The notes below the pieces were generated by a model. It was not told the origin of the DNA and made no database searches. It was given only the letters and a program-made list of their open reading frames with translations. This document shows positions 28,728-38,027 of a stretch of DNA of 64,000 nucleotides, one piece after another. Numbering within the stretch: the stretch's first letter is position 1; every line of letters begins with the position of its first letter. A program made the translations under genes and the position numbers. The stretch comes from Albidovulum litorale (lineage in GTDB: Bacteria; Pseudomonadota; Alphaproteobacteria; Rhodobacterales; Rhodobacteraceae): positions 434,001 to 498,000 of the forward strand of contig NZ_JAOWKZ010000002.1 of the NCBI RefSeq assembly GCF_025751495.1, read 5' to 3'.

Positions 28728-29603
28728 ATGAACGTGGCATCGGTGGGCATCGTCGGCGCGGGTCAGATGGGCAACGGTATTGCCCATGTCTTTGCATTGG
28801 CCGGTTTCGACGTACTGATGACCGATGTCAGCCAGGAGGCGCTCGACAAGGCGGTGGCGCTGGTTGACCGCAACATGGAACGGCAGGTCAGCCGCGACAA
28901 GATCAGCGCTGCGGACAAGAAAGCGGCCATGGGCCGGATCAAGACGACGCTTAAACTGGCCGATCTTGGCAAGACGGATCTGGTGATTGAGGCCGCGACC
29001 GAACGCGAGACGGTCAAGCAGGCGATCTTCGAGGACCTTTTGCCGCATCTGAAGCCCGAGACGATCCTGACCTCGAACACATCGTCGATCTCGATCACCA
29101 GGCTCGCTTCGCGCACCGATCGGCCTGAGAAATTCATGGGGTTCCATTTCATGAACCCGGTGCCGGTCATGCAGCTTGTCGAACTGATCCGGGGGATCGC
29201 CACTGACGAGAAAACCTATCAGACGCTGGTGAAAGTGGTCGAGAAGCTCGGCAAGACCGCAGCTTCGGCCGAGGATTTCCCCGCTTTCATCGTCAACCGC
29301 ATCCTGATGCCGATGATCAACGAGGCGGTTTATACGCTGTACGAAGGAGTCGGTAGCGTGAAGTCGATAGACGAGAGCCTGAAGCTCGGCGCAAACCATC
29401 CGATGGGTCCGCTGGAACTGGCCGATTTTATCGGACTCGATACCTGTCTGGCGATCATGAACGTGCTGCATGAAGGGCTAGCGGATACGAAATACCGTCC
29501 CTGCCCGCTTCTGACGAAGTATGTTGAGGCAGGATGGCTTGGCCGCAAGACCCAGCGCGGTTTTTACGATTATCGCGGCGAAATTCCGGTTCCGACACGG
29601 TAA
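28728..29603 (+). CDS. hbd: 3-hydroxybutyryl-CoA dehydrogenase
   Basis: A 291-residue NAD(P)-dependent enzyme interconverting acetoacetyl-CoA and 3-hydroxybutyryl-CoA. Rossmann motif GIVGAGQMGNGIAHV at the N-terminus; ITRLASRTDRPEKFMGFHFMNPVPVM with the catalytic His, then the catalytic-dyad Glu region and the C-terminal dimer domain with IVNRILMPMINEA, LKLGANHPMGPLELADFIGLD and GRKTQRGFYDY. The longer frame from 28668 is rejected; family length and start MNVASVG agree with 28728. It can serve fatty-acid or butyryl-CoA metabolism or polyhydroxybutyrate turnover. AT-rich hairpins follow the gene. Confidence 0.93.
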   Translation: MNVASVGIVGAGQMGNGIAHVFALAGFDVLMTDVSQEALDKAVALVDRNMERQVSRDKISAADKKAAMGRIKTTLKLADLGKTDLVIEAATERETVKQAIFEDLLPHLKPETILTSNTSSISITRLASRTDRPEKFMGFHFMNPVPVMQLVELIRGIATDEKTYQTLVKVVEKLGKTAASAEDFPAFIVNRILMPMINEAVYTLYEGVGSVKSIDESLKLGANHPMGPLELADFIGLDTCLAIMNVLHEGLADTKYRPCPLLTKYVEAGWLGRKTQRGFYDYRGEIPVPTR

Positions 29604-29702
29604 CGAAGCAGCCGGGTCAAACAATTATTCTTTAAAATTTTTCCGCACCCGCAGGGAGCGCCCGGTTTCGGAAAACCTTGTTTCAAGATTTATCTGAAAG
29701 CC

Positions 29703-30509
29703 CTACTCGCCCAAGGCAAGCGTGGTTTCCCTGAGCCAAGCCAGCAACTCGCGCGTGTCCCCGGTGTGGGCTTTCAGTTCCTCAGGTGTAATTGGTTGGC
29801 CAATAACAGGCGCCTGTGGCTTGTAGAGTGCCTTGCGGATCTCGTGCAGCAGAAGGCCCTGACGGACGGTCGCCGAGATCTTGTCGGCTGCATGGTAGAG
29901 CCGCGTATTGCGGCCAGGGAAGAAGATCGGCAGCACCGTTGCACCTGAACGCAAGACCATCTTCGCGGTGAAGGGGTTCCATTCCGGTTCAATCACCGGG
30001 CCGAACATGGTCTTGCTGGTGGCGACCTTTCCGGCAGGAAACAGAATGATCACCCCGCCGTTTTTCAGATGCGCCATGCAGGTGTTCCGCATCTCAAGGC
30101 TCTGCTCGCGGGCGTTTTCCTCATGCGGAAACGGCACCGGCAGCATGAACTCCTCGATCTCCGGAATGCCGGTCAGAAGCGAGCGGGTAAGGATCTTGTA
30201 GTCGGTCCTTACCCTGCCGACGAGTTCGCCCATGATCAGCCCGTCGACAAGCCCGTGGGGATGGTTTGCGACGACGACGAGCGGCCCCTCTTTCGGGATA
30301 AGCGCAACCTGTTCCTCGGGCGTCAGGACATCGATTCCCATAGCCTGCATGGCCTTGGTGAAGAACGGTTGACCGAACGGCACGCCCGAGCGTTCGAATT
30401 CACGAATCTTGCGGATCAGATGCAGTTTGCCCGTCATCCACTCTATCACGCGGATGGTGCCCGCCTTGTACGGGTTGGTGAACGTGCCCGCATAGGACAG
30501 GCGCCGCAT
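29703..30509 (-). CDS. Lysophospholipid/1-acylglycerol-3-phosphate acyltransferase-family protein
   Basis: A 268-residue acyltransferase of the PlsC superfamily. The catalytic NHPHG lies in LVVVANHPHGLVDGL (HX4D class variant), followed by the acyl-acceptor region IILFPAGKVATSK. It lacks strong membrane helices but has a conserved opening, MRRLSYAGTFTNPYKAGT. The frame stays open upstream through about 31 more codons to a CTG at 30602, overlapping the HPr stop, and this stretch (KTPQHERREAASKPYE) looks like real protein. The true start may therefore be a non-ATG codon coupled to HPr. It is last in the chvI-to-HPr operon. Substrate lipid is not assignable. Confidence 0.82.
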   Translation of the reverse strand: MRRLSYAGTFTNPYKAGTIRVIEWMTGKLHLIRKIREFERSGVPFGQPFFTKAMQAMGIDVLTPEEQVALIPKEGPLVVVANHPHGLVDGLIMGELVGRVRTDYKILTRSLLTGIPEIEEFMLPVPFPHEENAREQSLEMRNTCMAHLKNGGVIILFPAGKVATSKTMFGPVIEPEWNPFTAKMVLRSGATVLPIFFPGRNTRLYHAADKISATVRQGLLLHEIRKALYKPQAPVIGQPITPEELKAHTGDTRELLAWLRETTLALGE

Positions 30510-30598
30510 CTCATAGGGTTTCGAAGCGGCTTCGCGGCGTTCGTGCTGGGGCGTTTTGTGCAGTATTCCGGGGTCCTCCGATTGCGGGCCCGGGTGGC

Positions 30599-30883
30599 TC
30601 AGTAATCTTCCCCGAAGCGGTTGGCAACCAGCGCTTCAAGCGCCTCGGCGAGTTCCGCCGCGTCATTGCCGCTAGTCCGGACTTCGATCACCGTGCCCCT
30701 TGAGGCCGCCAACATCAAGAGCCCCATGATCGAATCGCCCGAAACGCTCATCCCGTCCTTGCTGACCTCTGCGCTGGCGTCATGGGCCTCGACGACCTCG
30801 ACGAACTTGGCAGAGGCGCGGGCATGCAGGCCCTTTTCGTTGACGATCTTCAGATTTCGCGCCGTCGCAGTGCCTGTTGTCAT
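30599..30883 (-). CDS. ptsH: HPr-like phosphocarrier protein
   Basis: A 94-residue phosphocarrier. The phospho-accepting His is in NEKGLHARASAKF; the regulatory-Ser region is GMSVSGDSIMGLLMLAA and the C-terminal helix AELAEALEALVANRF. In alphaproteobacteria HPr (NPr-like) receives phosphate from EI-Ntr and is also the target of the short HprK kinase encoded in this operon. Its ATG overlaps the EIIA stop (ATGA), so the chain is translationally coupled. Confidence 0.95.
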   Translation of the reverse strand: MTTGTATARNLKIVNEKGLHARASAKFVEVVEAHDASAEVSKDGMSVSGDSIMGLLMLAASRGTVIEVRTSGNDAAELAEALEALVANRFGEDY

Positions 30884-31281
30884 TGGCTGGCCTGTCCCGA
30901 ACCCACGTAGCAGTTGATATATTTGCGCCCCGCATCCAGGGCTGATGCCGCGGCCTGCGGCACCGGCAGGTGGCGCGATTTTGCAAGCTTGATCAACATC
31001 GGCAAATTCGCACCGTAAAGGATCTGGCGGTCGTCACTGACGCAGGCGCAGAGGCTGAGATTGGAGGGAGAACCACCGAACATGTCGGTCACGACGACCA
31101 CACCCTCGCCGGTGTCAACGGCGTCGGCGGCAGAACAGATCTCCGCCTGTTTGGCGGCGCGGTCATGATCCTCTTCGATCGAGATCGCGCGGATGCCCTG
31201 CTGCTTGCCCACGACATGCTCAACCGCGGAAAGATACTCCCGCGCCAAGCCGCCATGCGCGACGATCACGATCCCGATCAC
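30880..31281 (-). CDS. PTS EIIA component, mannose/sorbose-family fold (EIIA-Man type)
   Basis: A 133-residue regulatory EIIA. It starts [25 protein letters not shown] with the phosphorylated His of AHGG, and contains [18 protein letters not shown], the strand-loop typical of the ManX fold. No sugar permease (EIIB/EIIC) is present, so this is the regulatory phosphotransfer chain of alphaproteobacteria rather than a sugar importer. The start is GTG at 31281, overlapping the rapZ stop (GTGA); it overlaps HPr downstream. Confidence 0.94.
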   Translation of the reverse strand: MIGIVIVAHGGLAREYLSAVEHVVGKQQGIRAISIEEDHDRAAKQAEICSAADAVDTGEGVVVVTDMFGGSPSNLSLCACVSDDRQILYGANLPMLIKLAKSRHLPVPQAAASALDAGRKYINCYVGSGQASQ

Positions 31282-32213
31282 GCCTTTTCACCTTGTACAG
31301 AATCCGGGACCCCACCGCCCCGCCGTTCCAATTCCCGGTGCCTCTTAGACACCCGCCAACCGGCCTCCGCAAGCGCTTTGGCCATTTTTTCCGCAACGGC
31401 AACCGACCTGTGTTGCCCTCCGGTACACCCAAAACCGATGGCAAGATGGCTTTTGCCCTCGTCGACCTGTGCCGGCAGGAGCAGCAGGAGCAGGTCGCGG
31501 ACCTGATCGAAAAAGGCCGAAAAGCGTTGATCCGATTCGACGTAGTGCACAACGGCCGGATCACGACCGTCGAGTGAGCGCAATGCGCCTTCCCAATGCG
31601 GGTTCTTCAGAAACCGGCAGTCGAACATCATGTCGAGCCCGCGCGGCACGCCGCGCTTGTACGAAAAGGAATGAACAGAGACAGCGATCTGGCTTGTCTG
31701 CCCCTGCCCGAAGATCCGGGCGATCTCGGCCTTAAGGTCGTGGGGTGATTGATCGGTTGTGTCGATCAGAATCTCGGCCCGCGCCCGGATCGGAACCAAC
31801 AAGTCGATCTCGCGCGCCACCCCTGCGGCCGGAGTTTCGGCATCTGCCAGCGGATGGCGGCGTCGGGTTTCGCCGTAACGGCGGACGAGTTCATCGGGCT
31901 GACAGTCAAGATAGAGAACCTCCGGCGCGGCATCGGGCAACCGGGTCAGCCGGTCGATTAGTTCGATCAAGGCGGTTGCCGAAAAATCTCGGTTCCGAAC
32001 ATCGATGCCAAGCGCGACGGGCCGTCCAAGCGGCGGGCCGTCCATCAGGCGCGGAATGAGGCTGAAAGGGAGGTTGTCGATCACCTCGTAGCCAAGATCC
32101 TCTAATGCATGAATCGCGGTGGAGCGCCCCGCCCCCGAAGGACCCGTGACCAGAACGATCCGCTGACCACCGTTTGCACCTGTACCGTCCGCCAATCCTG
32201 TCATCTCTGTCAT
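31278..32213 (-). CDS. rapZ: RNase adapter protein RapZ
   Basis: A 311-residue nucleotide-binding protein (YvcJ/RapZ family). Walker [29 protein letters not shown]; central Walker B-like VLYLDC; and the C-terminal domain with [35 protein letters not shown] and [11 protein letters not shown]. In E. coli RapZ controls glucosamine-6-phosphate synthase by guiding RNase E to a small RNA; in alphaproteobacteria it sits in this PTS operon and its RNA targets are less clear. It overlaps both neighbours by 4 bases. Confidence 0.95.
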   Translation of the reverse strand: MTEMTGLADGTGANGGQRIVLVTGPSGAGRSTAIHALEDLGYEVIDNLPFSLIPRLMDGPPLGRPVALGIDVRNRDFSATALIELIDRLTRLPDAAPEVLYLDCQPDELVRRYGETRRRHPLADAETPAAGVAREIDLLVPIRARAEILIDTTDQSPHDLKAEIARIFGQGQTSQIAVSVHSFSYKRGVPRGLDMMFDCRFLKNPHWEGALRSLDGRDPAVVHYVESDQRFSAFFDQVRDLLLLLLPAQVDEGKSHLAIGFGCTGGQHRSVAVAEKMAKALAEAGWRVSKRHRELERRGGGVPDSVQGEKA

Positions 32214-32644
32214 GCTGCCCGACCTGCCTTAAGATATTGCAGGATTGCGGCTGGAAAATGGGGGCTCTCGATCCTGTGAAGAAGCGGCAATTCCACACCC
32301 AGCACGGAATGGGTGCGCAAAGGCGGCAATCGTTCGCTTTCCAGATGGGCAAGATCGACGGCAAGGGCGAGCCGCGCTACGGCAAGTGTTTCGGCCCGCA
32401 ACAGGCCGACACCCCGCGCTTCTATCTTGCCACGGATAGCCTCGGGCGCGGTGGCGACGGCGACACCGTCGCGCGTTGCGACCGCTGTCCGGTCATCCGC
32501 CACGAGATCGCAACCAAGCGCCATCAGCTGAAGTGCAAGGCCCGACTTGCCACTGCCTGAAGGGCCGAAAATCAGCACGCCGCGCCCGGCCAGCGCGACA
32601 CAGCTTGCATGCAGGATCATCGCCCGGGTCTCTTTTCCGCTCAC
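32210..32644 (-). CDS. hprK: Short HPr kinase/phosphorylase
   Basis: A 144-residue protein containing only the catalytic C-terminal domain of HprK (Firmicute enzymes are about 310). P-loop [29 protein letters not shown] and the following strand-loop [23 protein letters not shown]. Lack of the N-terminal domain is normal for alphaproteobacterial HprK. It should phosphorylate HPr on serine; it is cotranscribed with HPr, EIIA and the ChvG kinase. It starts with GTG overlapping the chvG stop codon (GTGA). Confidence 0.93.
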   Translation of the reverse strand: MSGKETRAMILHASCVALAGRGVLIFGPSGSGKSGLALQLMALGCDLVADDRTAVATRDGVAVATAPEAIRGKIEARGVGLLRAETLAVARLALAVDLAHLESERLPPLRTHSVLGVELPLLHRIESPHFPAAILQYLKAGRAA

Positions 32645-34371
32645 ACCGGAAGGCCCACGACGAAACGGGCGCCCAGCGGTTCAGACGTGATATCGGCATC
32701 GGTTGGCCGGATATTTTCGGCCCAGATCACCCCGCCATGCGCCTCGACGATCTGTTTGGAGATGGCAAGGCCAAGGCCGGAATGTTCCCCGAACTGACCC
32801 GGTGGACGTTCCGAATAGAACCGCTTGAAGATCTTGGTCAGTGCCTGATCCGGAATGCCCGGTCCGGTATCCTCGACGACGATCAGCACCCGGTTTTCGC
32901 GTTTGCGGGTCCAAACCCGCACCGCGTCCCCTTCCTGGCAGAAGGAAATCGCGTTCGAGATAAGGTTGACGAAGACCTGCGCCAGACGACCTTCAAGCCC
33001 GGTGATCATGATCGGCTTGCTCGGCAGGTCCGAGATGAAGTCGACACCTTTTTCGTGGGCCTCATTGCCAAGGTAATCGGTAATGCTGCCCAGCATCTTG
33101 AGAAGGTTGAACTCCTCCTCTTCTTCCTTGACCAGTTCGCTGTCCAGCCGCGAGGCGTTGGAAATGTCGCTGACCAGACGGTCGAGCCGCCGGATGTCGT
33201 GGTCGATGACATCAAGCAGCTTGGTGCGCTGATCCTCGCGCTTGGCGACACGCATCGTGCCAACGGCCGAACGGAGCGAGGCAAGCGGGTTCTTGATCTC
33301 GTGCGCAACATCGGCGGCAAACTGTTCATTTGATTCAATGCGTTCGTACAACGCAGTCACCATTCCGCGCATCGCCCCTGACAGGCGCCCGATTTCATCC
33401 GGCCGGGCGGTCAGGTCGGGGATACGGACGCGCGACGGCGACATTTTGCGGGCGTTCTTGTCGCGGCCGATTTCGGCAGCGGCGGCAAGATCGGACAGTG
33501 GGTTGGCAATGGTCGAGGCAAGCACCAGGCTCAGTCCGATCGAGACGATGATGGCGATGACGAACATCTGCAGCACCTGTTCGCGTTCGACGCGGACAAG
33601 CTGGTCAATCTCGCCGGCGACGGACGTGATGGCAACCACACCGATAATCTTACCATCGTGCCGGATCGGAGTGGCAGCGGTAAAGATCGCTTCACCCGCC
33701 TTGTCGCGACCGGTCCGGATCTGGGTCTGACCGGCCAAGGCCGCGGGCACCAACTCGCGCGCCAAATCCTCCCCACCCCTAATCGGGTCAAGTTCGTGCG
33801 TGGGCGCAAGGATCCCGGCAATGCCTTCCCAAATCGAATTGAGAATGTCGGTAATCAGTGTCGAACGGTGATCTCGGCTCAGGCCTTCCACGACCTCGGA
33901 ATCAGGGCGCTCCATCCCGACTGAAGTTACGACCAGATGTTCAAGAGGATCGAAGATAAACAGTTCCGCGCCATCCGACAATTCGATCCTGCGAACGGTG
34001 CGCAGAGGGTCGATGCCGACCCCGGCCGAAAGGCTTACTTCCCCCCGATCCGGAAGCTGGGCTTCAAACACATTCGCGATAAGCTGCGCCTCGGCCACGA
34101 GCCCGCTTTCGCGCTGCAATACCAGACTGTCGCGGAACGGGTTGAGATACAGCACACCCGCGACCAGCACGATCATTGCCATCAGATTGAAGGTGATGAT
34201 CTTGCGCGCCAGCGGCGAGCGGTTGAGCGAGATGAAGCCGCGCCGTTCTCTGCCTTCGCGGAGTTCGGATTCTACAATCCCGTCGGGTGCGGTCCAGTCC
34301 TCTCCAAGGACGACATCCGCGCGACGTGAATCAGGTTGATCGCGCAAGCCGATCCTCGACATCCGGGTCAT
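32641..34371 (-). CDS. chvG: Envelope-stress sensor histidine kinase ChvG
   Basis: A 576-residue membrane histidine kinase. Transmembrane helix 1 (about residues 58-78, [19 protein letters not shown]); a periplasmic sensor domain; helix 2 (about 275-298, [18 protein letters not shown]) with a HAMP region; HisKA with the phospho-His in [23 protein letters not shown]; and HATPase with N, D and G boxes ([29 protein letters not shown]). In Agrobacterium/Sinorhizobium ChvG (ExoS) senses acid and envelope stress. The start overlaps the chvI stop (ATGA). Downstream hprK is also coupled. Confidence 0.94.
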   Translation of the reverse strand: MTRMSRIGLRDQPDSRRADVVLGEDWTAPDGIVESELREGRERRGFISLNRSPLARKIITFNLMAMIVLVAGVLYLNPFRDSLVLQRESGLVAEAQLIANVFEAQLPDRGEVSLSAGVGIDPLRTVRRIELSDGAELFIFDPLEHLVVTSVGMERPDSEVVEGLSRDHRSTLITDILNSIWEGIAGILAPTHELDPIRGGEDLARELVPAALAGQTQIRTGRDKAGEAIFTAATPIRHDGKIIGVVAITSVAGEIDQLVRVEREQVLQMFVIAIIVSIGLSLVLASTIANPLSDLAAAAEIGRDKNARKMSPSRVRIPDLTARPDEIGRLSGAMRGMVTALYERIESNEQFAADVAHEIKNPLASLRSAVGTMRVAKREDQRTKLLDVIDHDIRRLDRLVSDISNASRLDSELVKEEEEEFNLLKMLGSITDYLGNEAHEKGVDFISDLPSKPIMITGLEGRLAQVFVNLISNAISFCQEGDAVRVWTRKRENRVLIVVEDTGPGIPDQALTKIFKRFYSERPPGQFGEHSGLGLAISKQIVEAHGGVIWAENIRPTDADITSEPLGARFVVGLPV

Positions 34372-35069
34372 TCTTCGTTGTAGCGATACCCGATTCCGTA
34401 GAGCGTTTCGATGGCGCTGAAATCGTCATCCACGGTGCGCATCTTCTTTCTGAGCCGTTTGATATGGCTGTCAATCGTGCGGTCGTCGACATAGACCTGA
34501 TCGTCATAGGCCACATCCATCAACTGATCGCGGCTTTTGACGAAGCCAGGCCGCTGGGCCAATGCCTGCAACAGCAAGAACTCGGTGACGGTCAGCGCGA
34601 CATCGCGACCCTTCCAGGTTACCGAATGGCGCAGCGGGTCCATCGTAAGGGCGCCGCGCGTCATGATCTTGGTTTCCTCGGTCGTCGCGACCTCACCCGA
34701 CTCGATCGCTTCCTGACGGCGCAGAAGCGCACGGATGCGTTCGACAAGAAGCCGCTGCGAGAACGGCTTTTTCACATAGTCGTCCGCGCCCATACGCAGA
34801 CCCAGAACCTCGTCGATCTCATCATCCTTTGATGTCAGAAAGATGACTGGCATCGACGTTTTCTGACGCAGCCGCTGCAGCAGGTCCATGCCGTCCATCC
34901 GCGGCATCTTGATATCCAGGACGGCCATATCCGGCAGACGCTTGTTGAACGCGTCGAGCGCGGATTGCCCGTCGTTATAGGTTTCAACCTCGAACCCTTC
35001 GGCTTCGAGTGTCATGGCGACTGATGTCAGGATGTTCCTGTCATCGTCGACCAGCGCGATCCTCGACAT
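34368..35069 (-). CDS. chvI: Response regulator ChvI
   Basis: A 233-residue OmpR/PhoB-type regulator. The receiver domain begins [19 protein letters not shown], with phospho-Asp in [14 protein letters not shown] and the Lys in KKPFSQ. The C-terminal winged helix ends [11 protein letters not shown]. It is the cognate partner of ChvG. The start at 35069 is required by the family; the longer frame reaches into the intergenic region. It is the first gene of a seven-gene operon and is divergent from pckA across a 367-base gap. Confidence 0.95.
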   Translation of the reverse strand: MSRIALVDDDRNILTSVAMTLEAEGFEVETYNDGQSALDAFNKRLPDMAVLDIKMPRMDGMDLLQRLRQKTSMPVIFLTSKDDEIDEVLGLRMGADDYVKKPFSQRLLVERIRALLRRQEAIESGEVATTEETKIMTRGALTMDPLRHSVTWKGRDVALTVTEFLLLQALAQRPGFVKSRDQLMDVAYDDQVYVDDRTIDSHIKRLRKKMRTVDDDFSAIETLYGIGYRYNEE

Positions 35070-35436
35070 GTCGATATCCCTTGTACTGCTCACGAATGCC
35101 TTTGTTTTCCTATCATATTCCATCTTACGCATCGCAGAAGCAACCGATATGTGCGAATCGGGCCCTTGCGGCGAATCAGGTCTGCCGAAAAAACTACGAC
35201 ATTGACCAATTTGCCGCACTTTCGGGCATCGTTGCCATTTCGCCGCCGATCCGCCGGGCATGATTGCGCTAAACTCCGAATGATGGCGCTAACCGGAACA
35301 AAGCCTTCTGTTCCATACTTTTACGGGCATGATATAGGGGCCGTGTCAGCCCCGGTCCGGGGGCTGACCGACGCCCCTGGCAGGCTGGGGTGTCAGTTCT
35401 TTGACCCATGAACCGCCGCGCGACGGCATCGGGAGC
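35070..35436. other. Divergent regulatory region between chvI and pckA
   Basis: 367 bases with no gene. It must hold both promoters. A visible element is the hairpin TCAGCCCC/GGGGCTGA (35346-35367), about 70 bases before pckA, followed by a second GC-rich segment. In other alphaproteobacteria ChvI affects pckA expression, so a ChvI site could lie here, but I cannot point to one. Confidence 0.6.
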
Positions 35437-37041
35437 ATGAATATGACAAATGGACGGGTGAACCCCTCGCAACGCTTGGAAGATCAGGGCATCGCGGGGA
35501 TCGGCAACGTCTATTACAACTTCCTCGAACCGGCGCTGATCGAGGCCGCGCTGAAACGCGGGGAAGGCACACTGGGCAAAGGCGGGGCCTTGCTCGCCAC
35601 CACCGGCAAGCATACGGGCCGCTCGCCCAAGGACAAATTCGTTGTCCGCACCCCCTCGGTCGAAGATTCGATCTGGTGGGAAAACAACAAGCCTATGGCG
35701 CCCGAGGCGTTCGACCGGCTTCATGCCGACATGCTGGCCCATATGAAGGGCCGCGACTATTTCGTGCAGGACCTTTATGCTGGCGCCGACCCGGAACACC
35801 GGCTGGATGTGCGCGTGGTGACTGAACTGGCCTGGCACGGCCTTTTCATCCGCCACCTGCTGCGCCGCCCCGATCGGTCGGAACTGGATGATTTCATCCC
35901 CGAATTCACGATCATCAACTGCCCGTCCTTCAAGGCGGACCCGGCCAAGCATGGTTGCCGGTCCGAAACCGTGATCGCGATGAACTTCGACAAGAAGCTG
36001 ATCCTGATCGGCAACACCGCTTATGCGGGCGAGAACAAGAAGTCAGTCTTCACGCTTCTGAACTACATCCTGCCGGGCAAGGGCATCATGGCGATGCACT
36101 GCTCGGCCAACCACGCCATCGGCGACCCCGACGACACGGCCGTCTTCTTCGGCCTCTCGGGCACCGGCAAGACGACGCTCTCGGCTGATCCGTCGCGCAC
36201 GCTCATCGGTGACGACGAACACGGCTGGTCGGATACCGGCACCTTCAACTTCGAAGGCGGCTGCTATGCCAAGACCATCAACCTTTCGGCCGAGGCCGAG
36301 CCTGAGATCTTCGCGACCACATCGCGCTTCGGCACGGTCGTCGAGAACATGGTCTTCGACCCCGAGACCTTCGAGCTTGACTTCGAGGACAACTCGATCA
36401 CCGACAACATGCGCTGCGCCTATCCGCTGGAGGCGATCTCCAACGCCTCGCCCACTTCGCGCGGCGGCCAGCCGAAGAACGTGATCATGCTGACTTGCGA
36501 CGCCTATGGCGTGCTGCCGCCCATCGCGCGGCTGACACCGGCGCAGGCGATGTATCACTTCCTGTCGGGCTTCACGTCGAAGACGCCGGGCACCGAAGTG
36601 GGCGTGACCGAACCGATCCCGACCTTCTCCACCTGCTTCGGCGCGCCCTTCATGCCGCGCAGACCCGAAGTCTACGGCAAGCTCCTGCAGGAAAAGATCG
36701 CCGGAACCGGCGCGACCTGCTGGCTCGTGAATACCGGCTGGACCGGCGGCGCCTATGGCACCGGCAAGCGCATGCCAATCAAGGCTACCCGCGCGCTCCT
36801 GACCGCCGCGCTCGACGGGTCGCTGAACGACGCGCAGTTCCGCAAGGACCCGAATTTCGGCTTTGAGGTTCCGGTCAGCGTTCCGGGTGTCGATGCCCAG
36901 CTGCTCGACCCGCGCCAGACCTGGGCGGACAGCGCGGCCTACGACGCGCAGGCCAAGAAACTGGTCGACATGTTCGCAGACAACTTCGCGCAATATGTGC
37001 CCTATATCGACGCGGAAGTGAAAGCCGCCGCGATCGGCTGA
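35437..37041 (+). CDS. pckA: Phosphoenolpyruvate carboxykinase (ATP)
   Basis: A 534-residue gluconeogenic enzyme (oxaloacetate + ATP to PEP + CO2 + ADP). Motifs: [20 protein letters not shown] near the N-terminus; [20 protein letters not shown] with the P-loop [11 protein letters not shown], then the metal-binding [21 protein letters not shown] and the late [15 protein letters not shown] also fit. The start at 35437 gives the family's usual length; ATG 35443 two codons later is equally possible. It is monocistronic, facing away from chvI. A GC-rich hairpin (37058-37080) lies after the stop. Confidence 0.97.
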   Translation: MNMTNGRVNPSQRLEDQGIAGIGNVYYNFLEPALIEAALKRGEGTLGKGGALLATTGKHTGRSPKDKFVVRTPSVEDSIWWENNKPMAPEAFDRLHADMLAHMKGRDYFVQDLYAGADPEHRLDVRVVTELAWHGLFIRHLLRRPDRSELDDFIPEFTIINCPSFKADPAKHGCRSETVIAMNFDKKLILIGNTAYAGENKKSVFTLLNYILPGKGIMAMHCSANHAIGDPDDTAVFFGLSGTGKTTLSADPSRTLIGDDEHGWSDTGTFNFEGGCYAKTINLSAEAEPEIFATTSRFGTVVENMVFDPETFELDFEDNSITDNMRCAYPLEAISNASPTSRGGQPKNVIMLTCDAYGVLPPIARLTPAQAMYHFLSGFTSKTPGTEVGVTEPIPTFSTCFGAPFMPRRPEVYGKLLQEKIAGTGATCWLVNTGWTGGAYGTGKRMPIKATRALLTAALDGSLNDAQFRKDPNFGFEVPVSVPGVDAQLLDPRQTWADSAAYDAQAKKLVDMFADNFAQYVPYIDAEVKAAAIG

Positions 37042-37057
37042 TATCCGGGAAAGAGTG

Positions 37058-37080
37058 GGGGGCGCTGCCGCCACGCCCCC
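37058..37080. terminator. GC-rich hairpin between convergent pckA and TSUP gene
   Basis: GGGGGCG (37058-37064) and CGCCCCC (37074-37080) pair, with a 9-base loop. There is no T-run; next to it CCGGAGTATTTCCG is the reverse complement of the AAATACTCCGG repeat. Confidence 0.5.
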
Positions 37081-37104
37081 GGAGTATTTCCGAACGCAAG
37101 AAGA

Positions 37105-37863
37105 TCAGAGCGTCAGAGCCCGCCGGACAAGGTTGAGCCCGGTGATGGCCAGCACGATCAGTGTCCAGCGCCGGAAACGGCGCTGGTCAAGCCGGTCCTG
37201 AATCGCGAAACCTGCGTAAAGTCCGGCCATCGCGGGCAGGGTCAGCGCCGCGGAAAGAGGCAGCGTCTGTCCGTTCACGACCCCGGACCCCAGATGCGCC
37301 GCCAGAAGCATCGCCGAGCCGATCATATAGACCACGCCCTGAACCCGCACGTTTTCCCGTTTCTCGACATCCAGCGAGATCAGGAGCGCGATGGTCGGCG
37401 GCCCCCAGACACCGGATATTCCGCCGAAGAACCCGCCGACAAGTCCGGTCGTGACCTCGGCCCGGCCCCGGTTCCGGGCCTCGAACCGCATTTGCCAGCC
37501 TGCAAGCTGCGTCAGCGCGAAGACCACAATTGGCAAGCCAAGGGTCATCAGCATCACGGCCTGCGGCATCACCGGAACTAGCTGCGCCGCAATCGCGATG
37601 GTGATGCAAAGCGTGATCAGCAGCCGCCGGTATTCCAGCGTCGTGGCCAGAGCCGCCCGCCAGCCCTGCCGCAGGGCCTGCGCCAGATTGGTCCCGAGCG
37701 TGGGCAGAATCAGGGCGGCCAGCGCCTGCTCGGCAGGCAGGAAGGAAGCAAGGCCCGAGATCATGATCATCGGCATGGCAAAGCCGACCGCGCCCTTGAC
37801 GATGCTGGCAAATACGGTGACCGCCAGCGCCATCAGCAAAATCGTCAGGTCCAGTCCAAACAT
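37105..37863 (-). CDS. TSUP (TauE/SafE) family membrane transporter
   Basis: A 252-residue permease of about 8 helices starting MFGLDLTILLMALAVTVFASIVKGAVGFAMPMIM. This is the first TauE repeat, with its KGAVGFAMP loop; the second repeat begins near GGFFGGISGVWGPP. The family moves sulfite, sulfoacetate, sulfolactate or other small anions. Substrate cannot be told, and no sulfonate gene is adjacent. AGGAGG lies 12 bases before ATG 37863; the longer frame from 37935 lacks such a site. It is convergent with pckA and divergent from mcd. Confidence 0.87.
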   Translation of the reverse strand: MFGLDLTILLMALAVTVFASIVKGAVGFAMPMIMISGLASFLPAEQALAALILPTLGTNLAQALRQGWRAALATTLEYRRLLITLCITIAIAAQLVPVMPQAVMLMTLGLPIVVFALTQLAGWQMRFEARNRGRAEVTTGLVGGFFGGISGVWGPPTIALLISLDVEKRENVRVQGVVYMIGSAMLLAAHLGSGVVNGQTLPLSAALTLPAMAGLYAGFAIQDRLDQRRFRRWTLIVLAITGLNLVRRALTL

Positions 37864-38027
37864 CGACAAAGTGCGCCTCCTGCCCCCGCTATAGCGGGAA
37901 AGCGGGATGGCTGCACCGCGATTCCGCCACGACACTTTCGTACGGTCAGCGCCAAACCTGTGAATTATTATTGCGCTGCGACTGCAAAATGGCTACCACG
38001 ATGCAACCGCAGAAAAGGAGCCGCCCC

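Noticed and set aside
30599-31281. A complete sugar-transporting PTS
   Set aside because: Only EIIA and HPr are present; no EI, EIIB or EIIC. With RapZ and HprK this is the regulatory alphaproteobacterial chain.
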